Shown piece after piece: positions 34,801 through 42,167 of a stretch of 64,000 bases of DNA (positions within the stretch are counted from its first letter, which is position 1; each line of letters begins with the position of its first letter). A program made the translations under genes and the position numbers. This DNA is from Flavobacterium sp. Root901 (lineage in GTDB: Bacteria; Bacteroidota; Bacteroidia; Flavobacteriales; Flavobacteriaceae). The notes beneath the pieces are model-generated. The model worked only from the letters and a program-made list of their open reading frames with translations. It searched no databases and had not been told where the DNA came from. The stretch is from contig NZ_LMJB01000005.1 in the NCBI RefSeq assembly GCF_001429765.1, forward strand, positions 312,549-376,548, in the 5' to 3' direction.

Positions 34801-36384
34801 TTATCCGATCCAAATTTTACTTTTTACCAAAGTCATCGTTTGTCTCAAATGCTGATTTAATGCAATTAGAATAATCAAAACCACAAGTCCGTAGCCTACA
34901 ATGGTGTAAATTTCCATATCAGCCAGTAAAGTTGATTGTTTCGTAATTGTACCGAAAACCTTTTTTAAGGCTAAAGTATTCGCATTATCTGCAGAATATC
35001 CTTTTGCGATAAAACTTTGTGCGGCTGCGGCGATATTTTGCTGTGCTTCGGGATTTTCTCCGGTTACAAATTGGCTTAACTTTAAAAAGTGTTTTTTATT
35101 GAGAAATACCATTGCATTCTGCATCACGCAAAAACCAATTGTGCTTCCCCAAAAACGTCCTGAAACCCCAACAATTCCAGAAGAAACCGCCATATTTGCC
35201 GGAACAGATGATGTGGTAAATAAGATGAGCGGAACAAATAAAAACCCAACACCGATTCCCTGCAAAATATACGGAATGATAATATCGCTCAGTGCTACAT
35301 CGGGAACAAATAAAAACGTAAACCAAAAATGAAAAATCGCAATCAACGTAAAACCAATCATGAAAATGATTTTGGTGGAAACGGATTTCATCAGAAAAAA
35401 AGCGGCTAAAATTAGCCCTATTACATTTCCTAATCCGTTAATATACTGCACGCCCGCCACACGCGACGGATCCCAATTCCAAATCGAATACATCGCCCCG
35501 TGACACAAACTCAATGTGGCACGGCTGATGTAAAATAAAAAAAACAATAAAAATCCAATTCTAAGATTGGCATATTTTAAGACTTCAAAATTGAAACTTG
35601 GTCGTTTTACCAAACGTTCTTTAAAAATAAATAAACCTCCGGTTATGAGCGAAATCATCAACATTAAAACCATTTCTGAAGATTCGAACCAATATTTTTT
35701 TTCGGCGTACACAAAAAAATAGGCACCGCAAAGAATAGAAATCAAAACCAAAAAATAACTCATCCAGTCGATTTGATACAACGGAATCTTCTTCGTAATT
35801 CGGTGCCCACGAAAAGTAACTAAGATTAAAAAGACGTTTAAAACCTGCAATCCGCCCGAAACATACAACATATATTTCCAGTCGTAATGATCAAGAAACC
35901 AAACGGCAATATTCATAATAAACGGTGTTGACAACAACAGTGATCCGTAATAGAATGAAAAACCAATAATAATGGCATTTTTAGAATTGAACTGCTCTAT
36001 CAACAATTGTCTAATCGTAATTACCGGAAGCGCCATCAGGATTCCTTCTGCAACTCTCATCAATAAAAAAACCGGAAAATTGGTAATATAGGCCGAGGAA
36101 ATAATCGTAATTCCGATAAGGGAATAAACCGCCATCAGGTAATTTTTGGCAGGGAAAAAGCTCGAAAATCGGCTTTCTATTAAAATTGTGGCGAGTAAAG
36201 TTCCGTACGTAACACACATCGCAAACTGCAGATCTTCGGGTTCAATATCCAGAAAACTTGCTGCGTAAGTTACATTCGAAGTATAAACTCCCAATAAAAT
36301 CATGGAATGCAGCAGACAAACGAACAAAATAATAATGATCGCCCATCGCGGTACCCAGGATTTAAATATACTTTTATCTTCCAT
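34801..36384 (-). CDS. MFS transporter, DHA2-like drug efflux permease
   Basis: The 527-residue protein has about 14 hydrophobic helices, as in EmrB/QacA (DHA2) permeases. It exports small molecules with the adaptor encoded 1 bp upstream and the TolC protein of the same operon. I chose ATG 36384, directly after the adaptor stop, over a TTG upstream. Confidence 0.87.
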   Translation of the reverse strand: MEDKSIFKSWVPRWAIIIILFVCLLHSMILLGVYTSNVTYAASFLDIEPEDLQFAMCVTYGTLLATILIESRFSSFFPAKNYLMAVYSLIGITIISSAYITNFPVFLLMRVAEGILMALPVITIRQLLIEQFNSKNAIIIGFSFYYGSLLLSTPFIMNIAVWFLDHYDWKYMLYVSGGLQVLNVFLILVTFRGHRITKKIPLYQIDWMSYFLVLISILCGAYFFVYAEKKYWFESSEMVLMLMISLITGGLFIFKERLVKRPSFNFEVLKYANLRIGFLLFFLFYISRATLSLCHGAMYSIWNWDPSRVAGVQYINGLGNVIGLILAAFFLMKSVSTKIIFMIGFTLIAIFHFWFTFLFVPDVALSDIIIPYILQGIGVGFLFVPLILFTTSSVPANMAVSSGIVGVSGRFWGSTIGFCVMQNAMVFLNKKHFLKLSQFVTGENPEAQQNIAAAAQSFIAKGYSADNANTLALKKVFGTITKQSTLLADMEIYTIVGYGLVVLIILIALNQHLRQTMTLVKSKIWIG

Positions 36385-36385
36385 T

Positions 36386-37438
36386 TTATTTGTGTGCAGC
36401 AACAACCGTAATGTTCATTCCTGCTCTTAAAAAATCGGTTTGCTGGTCGTTGTCTTTCAGCTGAATTCGAACTGGAATTCTTTGTTCAATTTTCACGAAG
36501 TTTCCTGTTGCATTATCCGGAGGAAGCAATGAAAATCTCGCACCACTCGCAGGCGATAATGAAGCGATTGTTCCAATAAATGTTTTATCGTTTATCGCAT
36601 CGGCTTTAATTTCCACTTCCTGACCAACGGTTAAATATTGTAGTTGCGTTTCTTTAAAATTGGCTGTAATCCATTTTTCTTTACTCACGATAGAAAGCAA
36701 AGACTGCCCTTCTTTTACCATTTGTCCGGGCTGTAAAGTTTTTTTTCCAACCCAGCCGTCGTAAGGCGCTGTGATTATCGTGTAAGAAAGAAATAAAGCC
36801 GCATTATCGGCAGCAGCTTGTTTCGATGCAATATTTGTTTGTGTTGTCGGAACATTTGCTTCGGCAACAGAAGTACTTAAAGAGGAAGAGTGAATTCTGC
36901 TTTTCATTTCCTGAAAATGTGCCTGCGCCGTTTCGTAATCGGCTTTTACTTTTTCTAATTGCTGCGAAGTAGCCGCTTCTTCTTTCACCAAAGCTTTGTA
37001 ACGCTCGAATTCTAATTTGGTTTTCCAAAGATTGGATTTTGCAGCTTCTAATTGTGCCTCGTTAATTGCCGTTGCACTTGCCGTATTTATGGCATTTTTC
37101 TCGGCGACCACACTGTTTTGTTTCGCATTTTGAACATCGGCCAGCGCCACATTCAGTTTCGACTGATATTCTCTGTTATCAATCACGACCAAAGTATCTC
37201 CTTTGTGCACAAACTGATTTTCGTTAAAACGAACTTCCTGCACATAACCCGTAATTCTCGACATAATTGGCGTTACATATTGTTCCACCTGAGCGTCATT
37301 GGTTTCTTCGTGGTTTCGGTTAAAAACGTAAAACCAAATCCCTAAAATGACTCCGCTGATTACCAAAACACTGGCAATAATTGTTATTATAATATGAAAC
37401 GTTTTGTTTCTCTGAGTTTCATTCTTAATCTTAACCAT
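36386..37438 (-). CDS. HlyD/EmrA-family membrane fusion protein
   Basis: From ATG 37438 it encodes 350 residues: one N-terminal membrane helix (IIITIIASVLVISGVILGIW), a biotinyl-lipoyl half (RITGYVQEVRFNENQFVHKG), a long coiled-coil hairpin (about 100-200), the second lipoyl half (APYDGWVGKKTLQPGQMVKEG) and a beta barrel. It joins the MFS pump to TolC across the periplasm. The frame extends to 37516 through non-coding DNA; ATG 37438 is the better start. Confidence 0.88.
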   Translation of the reverse strand: MVKIKNETQRNKTFHIIITIIASVLVISGVILGIWFYVFNRNHEETNDAQVEQYVTPIMSRITGYVQEVRFNENQFVHKGDTLVVIDNREYQSKLNVALADVQNAKQNSVVAEKNAINTASATAINEAQLEAAKSNLWKTKLEFERYKALVKEEAATSQQLEKVKADYETAQAHFQEMKSRIHSSSLSTSVAEANVPTTQTNIASKQAAADNAALFLSYTIITAPYDGWVGKKTLQPGQMVKEGQSLLSIVSKEKWITANFKETQLQYLTVGQEVEIKADAINDKTFIGTIASLSPASGARFSLLPPDNATGNFVKIEQRIPVRIQLKDNDQQTDFLRAGMNITVVAAHK

Positions 37439-37489
37439 AAACTTTATATCTTTTAATCTATTTTCCACCGGATAATCCCGAATATACCT

Positions 37490-37695
37490 TTTCTTCCCCA
37501 GATTAAAATCCGGCACTACAATATGAATCGTTCCTCCGGAACTGAAAATCTATATTTTTTCTTACCCGGATTAAAATCCGGCGCTACAATATGGATCGTT
37601 CCTTCAGAACTGAAAATCTATATCTTTTCTTTCCCGCATTAAAATCCGGCGCTACAATATGGATCGTTCCTCCGGAACTGAAAATCTATATTCTA
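37490..37695. repeat. Three tandem copies of a 68-bp repeat
   Basis: Units begin with attaaaatccgg at 37502, 37570 and 37638, exactly 68 bp apart, and contain cgctacaatatggatcgttc and ccggaactgaaaatctatat. They fill the gap between tolC and the adaptor gene inside the efflux operon. Confidence 0.9.
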
Positions 37696-37730
37696 TATTC
37701 TTTACTCTATTTTCTATTTTCTTTTAACTT

Positions 37731-39086
37731 CTAACTCTGGGAAAGCATTCCCGCCGTATGCAGCAATTCGTAATGTTTTAAAATCGCATCTAATCGTGTA
37801 GAAATTTTATTATATTTCGCCTGAAGCAAAGCATTGTCAGCATCGACCATTTCGGTAATTAAAACTAATTGGTTTAGGTATTTCAGCTTTACGATTCGGT
37901 AGTTTTCTTCGGCTAAATCCAAGGCTTTGTCAACAACTACAAACTTTTCAAGAATTTCCTGATACTGCGTATGATCTTTATAAAGCTTGTCCTGAACTTC
38001 GTCTTTTACGATTTCAGACTGCATTTGCTGCCATTCGATTTTGGCATTGGCCTGCGCAACTTTTGTTTTGTTTTTGTACAAAGCCGAAAGATCAAAACGA
38101 GCCTCGATTCCTACCTGACCTAAAGTGTACAAATACGGATTTGGCGGAAAAAATTTATAGTTCGGATAATAGAATCCGTAATTCCCGAAGAAACCAACGC
38201 TTGGCAGATAATTGCCTTTTAGCAATTTTAATTCGGTTTTACTGATTTGCAATTCCTGACTTGCGATTCGCATTTCTTCGTTTTGCAAAGCTTTGTTCAG
38301 ATAAAAATCATACGGATCCAAACCGTTCATTTCATCAAGATTGGAAGTTGTGTCAATAGCAATTTCTTCGTTTTCCGGAATCTGAATCAACGTCTTCAGA
38401 TCGTGAAGTGCGATTTTAATGTTTTTGGAGTTTGTTAACGCATTCAATTCACGATCTGAGAGTTGCAATTCGGCACGAATAACTTCATTTTTAGTTACCG
38501 TTCCATGTTTCTGCAGCGATTGCACTTCTTTCAATCTGCTTTTTTCTTCTTTGATGTTTTCTTCGAATATCTTTTGAAGTTCCATCATTTTATAAATCGA
38601 CAGATAGTTCGCTGCGACTTCCAGTTCAATATCATTTTCTGTTTTCTCCGATTTTATTTTGGCAATTTCGTTTTCATCATTCGCAATTTTAATCGCGTTG
38701 TTGATTTTGTTTCCCTCGTAAATTGGCATTTTAAAAGTCGAATTCACTTCGTAGATTTCCGGAATTGCTTTGGTCACTTCTTTTCCGTTCAGAAAACCGT
38801 TTCCTTTAAATTCGGTAATGTTGGTAATTCTGGAGTACATGCCGTTAAGTTGTACGTCCGGCAGTCTGAGTTCTTTTCTTTCTTTGATGTTTTGCTCTGA
38901 AAGCGTAATCTCCAATTGAGATCTTAGGACTTTTTTATTGTTTTCTTTCGCAAGCTTCATCGCTTCCTGTAACGAAACCGTATGAACTTCCTGCGCCTGT
39001 AAACTATTAAATGTTATGAAAATTAAAAATAACAGCAGGCTTTGGAGAAAACAATCTTCTTTAGAATTTGTTGTTTTAAGGAACAT
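37731..39086 (-). CDS. TolC-family outer membrane efflux protein
   Basis: The 451-residue protein has a signal peptide ending near SLQAQ and the two-fold OEP repeat of long coiled coils (for example KAQMLA-type heptads around LRSQLEITLSEQNIKERKE, and VAQANAKIEWQQMQSEI in the second half). It forms the outer-membrane exit duct of the tripartite pump. First gene of the efflux operon. Confidence 0.9.
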   Translation of the reverse strand: MFLKTTNSKEDCFLQSLLLFLIFITFNSLQAQEVHTVSLQEAMKLAKENNKKVLRSQLEITLSEQNIKERKELRLPDVQLNGMYSRITNITEFKGNGFLNGKEVTKAIPEIYEVNSTFKMPIYEGNKINNAIKIANDENEIAKIKSEKTENDIELEVAANYLSIYKMMELQKIFEENIKEEKSRLKEVQSLQKHGTVTKNEVIRAELQLSDRELNALTNSKNIKIALHDLKTLIQIPENEEIAIDTTSNLDEMNGLDPYDFYLNKALQNEEMRIASQELQISKTELKLLKGNYLPSVGFFGNYGFYYPNYKFFPPNPYLYTLGQVGIEARFDLSALYKNKTKVAQANAKIEWQQMQSEIVKDEVQDKLYKDHTQYQEILEKFVVVDKALDLAEENYRIVKLKYLNQLVLITEMVDADNALLQAKYNKISTRLDAILKHYELLHTAGMLSQS

Positions 39087-39436
39087 GAATACATTAATAT
39101 TTGATGCTGCAAAGTTCCTTCATTTTTTCCGTGACTGATAATTATAAAAAGCCAAGAACATATCCATTTCAGACAAATGTTAAAATTCCAGTTTCCGAAA
39201 ACGTTGTATTAAAACATTGATTTGCAAAAGATTGAAAACTGGATTAGAGATTTAGTTTCACGCAGATTTTCAATGATTTAGACCAATAATTTTAGAATTC
39301 TTTTATGCTCTCGCAGATTTAGCAGATCTGGCAGATTTTTTTTAATAGTTTATCTGCTCAATCTCCAAAATCTGCGAGAGAAAAAATTAATGTTCTAACA
39401 AAAGAAAAAAATCGAATTAAATCCTTGAAATAAAAT
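39087..39436. other. 350-bp gap between tolC and the AraC gene
   Basis: No gene. Contains the palindrome at 39308 and AT-rich sequence that should hold the efflux operon promoter; no clean TAnnTTTG was pinned down. Confidence 0.5.
39308..39380. repeat. Intergenic palindrome with ctcgcagattt arms
   Basis: ctctcgcagattt at the left and aaatctgcgagag at the right enclose agcagatctggcagat and atctgctcaat segments that also pair. Belongs to the same broad family as 57359 and 63606. Confidence 0.72.
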
Positions 39437-40261
39437 CTACTTAGTCTGTTCCAAAATCTCTTCTCTATTAAAGTAATCAGAAGGACGCTGGCTCAGAATT
39501 TTAAAAAAAGTATTACTGAATGTCGGAACGCTATTATAGCCCACTTCCAGCGCAATTTCTTTTACTGATAATTTTCTTTCTAATAAAAGTTCGATGGCTT
39601 TTAAAATTCTGCGGATGGTATAATATTGAATGAATGACATTTTAAGGTCTTTTTGAAATAAACGCGCTAACGATCTTTCGCTATAACCAAATTCATGCGC
39701 CACGTTTGAAAATAAAATGGTTTCACCCAGATTATTCTCGACATGACGCAAGATTTTACCCAAACGTTTGTCTTTTGGCTGCGGTAATTCCAACGGAAGA
39801 TTAGTTGGACAAATTTGTGGTAAAATGGCTTTTATGGCTTTCGCAATAGTAAAATTAGGCGTTCCTTCTTCAAGATGTCCGTTCCAGCGATTGGTAAAAA
39901 GCATCATTTGAAGCAGAAGATTATTTACGGGATAAATACCTTCTTTTTTATAAAATTCATCTTCGCCGTCTTCAACAGGAAAATAGAGATTTCGCATCAT
40001 CACATGTTCTGATTTGGGTTCAATGCTGTGCTCTAATCCGGCAGGAATCCAAATAAAATGCCTTGCAGGCAAAAAGTAAGATTTCGTTTCAGTTGTCACA
40101 AAAACCACATCGCCTTCTGCATAGAGCATTTGTGCTTTTTTGTGTTTGTGTTTTGGAACAAGTAATTCACCCATAATATTATGATGACAGTAAATGCTTT
40201 TTTTATCGACATCTACTTTCTCGATGTAATATTTGTCTACTTTAAAAGTTGATTGTTCCAT
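39437..40261 (-). CDS. AraC-family transcriptional regulator
   Basis: From ATG 40261 it is 274 residues: an N-terminal cupin-like sensing domain (KHKHKKAQMLYAEGDVVFVT, then IPAGLEHSIEP) and a C-terminal AraC double HTH (about 175-270, with FSNVAHEFGYSERSLARLF and VKEIALEVGYNSVPTFSNTF). It is upstream of and in line with the efflux operon and is its likely regulator. Confidence 0.88.
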   Translation of the reverse strand: MEQSTFKVDKYYIEKVDVDKKSIYCHHNIMGELLVPKHKHKKAQMLYAEGDVVFVTTETKSYFLPARHFIWIPAGLEHSIEPKSEHVMMRNLYFPVEDGEDEFYKKEGIYPVNNLLLQMMLFTNRWNGHLEEGTPNFTIAKAIKAILPQICPTNLPLELPQPKDKRLGKILRHVENNLGETILFSNVAHEFGYSERSLARLFQKDLKMSFIQYYTIRRILKAIELLLERKLSVKEIALEVGYNSVPTFSNTFFKILSQRPSDYFNREEILEQTK

Positions 40262-40549
40262 TCGATTTTTTAAGCGCAAAGTTTTACGCAAAGTTCGCTA
40301 AAATTATTTATTGGACAGGTAATTTGCTGGCAAAGACACGAAGACGCAGAGTCTTCATTTTTTTAGCCACAGATTACAGGAGTAGAAGGATTTTGTTTCA
40401 CGCAGATTTAAAAGATTTTAGCAGATGTTTAGATGATTTCTTTTTTAAGGCTCTTGCAGATTCGGCACAGTGAAGTAAAAAAAAAAGTCTTTGAATAAAT
40501 AATATAAACGTAAAACATAAAAAAAACGTTAGGATATAAACAAACAAAA
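40262..40549. other. 288-bp gap upstream of the AraC gene
   Basis: No gene. It carries scattered single arms of the intergenic repeat families (gccacagattacagg, cacgcagatttaaaagattttagcagat, gcgcaaagttttacgcaaag). Confidence 0.5.
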
Positions 40550-40581
40550 AAAAATGCCTTTCCGTCTAGAAAGGCATTTTT
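40550..40581 (-). terminator. Terminator of tRNA-Asp copy 1
   Basis: aaaaatgcctttc and gaaaggcattttt form a perfect 13-bp stem around cgtcta, followed on the minus strand by a T run. Confidence 0.88.
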
Positions 40582-40593
40582 AAAAAAACTAAG

Positions 40594-40667
40594 CGGTCTG
40601 GACGGGACTCGAACCCGCGACCCCATGCGTGACAGGCATGTATTCTAACCAACTGAACTACCAAACC
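40594..40667 (-). tRNA. tRNA-Asp (anticodon GTC), copy 1
   Basis: On the minus strand the acceptor stem ggtttgg pairs with ccagacc, the anticodon arm is catgc-CTGTCAC-gcatg with anticodon GTC, and the T arm has gttcgag. CCA is not encoded. It is identical to copy 2 at 41081. Confidence 0.95.
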
Positions 40668-41044
40668 CTGCTTGTATTGTGAGTGCAAAAATACAATAGA
40701 ACTTGGATTCTGCAAGGCTTTTTATGAATTAAAATTGATAAATTTTTAATCGGCTAAATTCCAATATTTTAAAATCGTACATAAAAACCAAAAAACAAGA
40801 ACTTTCTTTCTTTTTAAACAAAAAGGTTCGCAAAGTCATATAAAACTTTGCGAACCCTGATGTAAATCTCTTGCGTGCTTTGCGGTAAAAAACCTTTGTT
40901 TAATAAAAACCAAGTAGTCTTAAATCAAAAAAGCCATCCACAAAAGTGGAAAGCTTTTCATTGGTCTAACTACTAAACCAGCTACGAGTTACAAAGTCGT
41001 AGCAAAACAACACAACTAATCTTAGATACCGTATTTGGGCAAAA
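40668..41044. other. Spacer between the two tRNA-Asp genes
   Basis: No gene. It contains the promoter of copy 1, a perfect 12-bp hairpin at 40825-40856 (ggttcgcaaagt / actttgcgaacc) and a gctacga/tcgtagc hairpin at 40981-41003. Part of the last segment weakly resembles a decayed tRNA 5' half on the minus strand. Confidence 0.5.
40686..40715 (-). promoter_or_regulatory. Promoter of tRNA-Asp copy 1
   Basis: On the minus strand TTG (40715-40713) and TATTTTTG (40693-40686) are 19 bp apart, matching the Bacteroidota consensus. Confidence 0.8.
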
Positions 41045-41068
41045 AAGCCTTTCTGTTAAGAAAGGCTT
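41045..41068 (-). terminator. Terminator of tRNA-Asp copy 2
   Basis: aagcctttct and agaaaggctt form a 10-bp stem followed by a T run on the minus strand. The stem is similar to that after copy 1. Confidence 0.82.
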
Positions 41069-41080
41069 CTCCCAATATTG

Positions 41081-41154
41081 CGGTCTGGACGGGACTCGAA
41101 CCCGCGACCCCATGCGTGACAGGCATGTATTCTAACCAACTGAACTACCAAACC
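41081..41154 (-). tRNA. tRNA-Asp (anticodon GTC), copy 2
   Basis: Identical in sequence to the tRNA at 40594, same anticodon GTC and no encoded CCA. Has its own promoter and terminator, so it is an independent unit. Confidence 0.95.
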
Positions 41155-41172
41155 TCTGCGTTATTGCGGTTG

Positions 41173-41202
41173 CAAAGATATAACAGAATTTCATTTCTGC
41201 AA
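41173..41202 (-). promoter_or_regulatory. Promoter of tRNA-Asp copy 2
   Basis: On the minus strand TTG (41202-41200) and TATCTTTG (41180-41173) are 19 bp apart. Confidence 0.83.
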
Positions 41203-41240
41203 GTGTTTTTATAAAAAAAGTGAAATATTTTTTCGAATAT

Positions 41241-42167
41241 TTACCCAAAGTTTTGTTTTTCAACCAAATATGTAGTCAATATTTTTTCAAAATTGTCGCC
41301 AACATTCACCGGAACGTACTTAATTTGGTTTTTAGCACAGGTTAACGCCAGGTTTTTAAAGTAAGCTTCTACCCTTTTTTCATATTCTGTTTTAACATTA
41401 TCAGCAAAAATCGATACTTCTTCTCCAGATTCTAAGTCGATAAATTTTCTTGGTGCGTTGTCAAAATCAAATTTCAATTCCGTTTCATTGTCAACCACAT
41501 GAAACAACACTACTTTATGCTTGTTGTGTTTTAAATGCTGTAAAGCATTAAAAAGCTTTTCATCATCTTCAGTCTGAAACATATCTGTAAACAAGATAAT
41601 CATCGAACGGCGATGCATTTTTTCTGCTATTTGATGTAAATAGGTAATTGTATCGGTTGTTTTTTTAACCTTTGGCTGCTGTAATAATTCTTCCAGTTTG
41701 TTCAAAAGCATTCTGTGATGGCGGTCGCTTCCTTTTTCGGGAGCATAATATTCATATTTATCAGAGAAAACGCTTAAACCAACGGCATCGCGCTGTTTTT
41801 TTAAAATATTCATTAAAACTGCCGAAGCCAAAACCGCAAAACCAATTTTCTTTTCATAAAATGGCTGATTCGATTTTAATTCCGGATAATGCATTGAAGA
41901 CGAATTGTCGACAATAAGATGACAGCGCAAATTTGTTTCTTCCTCAAAACGTTTCGTGTACAAACGATCCGTTTTGGCAAATAATTTCCAGTCAATATGT
42001 TTGGTGCTTTCGCCGGCATTATACACTTTATGTTCAGCAAATTCGGCCGAAAATCCATGAAAAGGGCTTTTATGCATTCCGGATATGAAACCTTCCACAA
42101 CCTGATTGGCCAGCATTTCGAGATGCTGAAAACTTGAAACTTTCTCTATTTCCGATTCGATTTTCAT
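41241..42167 (-). CDS. DUF58 domain-containing protein
   Basis: The 308-residue protein has the DUF58 core GESTKHIDWKLFAKTDRLYTKRFEEE and a von Willebrand A-like segment beginning LIVDNSSSM. DUF58 proteins usually sit with MoxR ATPases and BatA-type proteins. Here it has no MoxR neighbour and instead overlaps an M1 aminopeptidase gene by 4 bp (ATGA). It is cytoplasmic, without membrane segments. Function unknown. Confidence 0.87.
   Translation of the reverse strand: MKIESEIEKVSSFQHLEMLANQVVEGFISGMHKSPFHGFSAEFAEHKVYNAGESTKHIDWKLFAKTDRLYTKRFEEETNLRCHLIVDNSSSMHYPELKSNQPFYEKKIGFAVLASAVLMNILKKQRDAVGLSVFSDKYEYYAPEKGSDRHHRMLLNKLEELLQQPKVKKTTDTITYLHQIAEKMHRRSMIILFTDMFQTEDDEKLFNALQHLKHNKHKVVLFHVVDNETELKFDFDNAPRKFIDLESGEEVSIFADNVKTEYEKRVEAYFKNLALTCAKNQIKYVPVNVGDNFEKILTTYLVEKQNFG

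Noticed and set aside
38463..38900. 145-codon + strand frame rich in Phe
   Set aside because: Antisense shadow of the tolC coding sequence.
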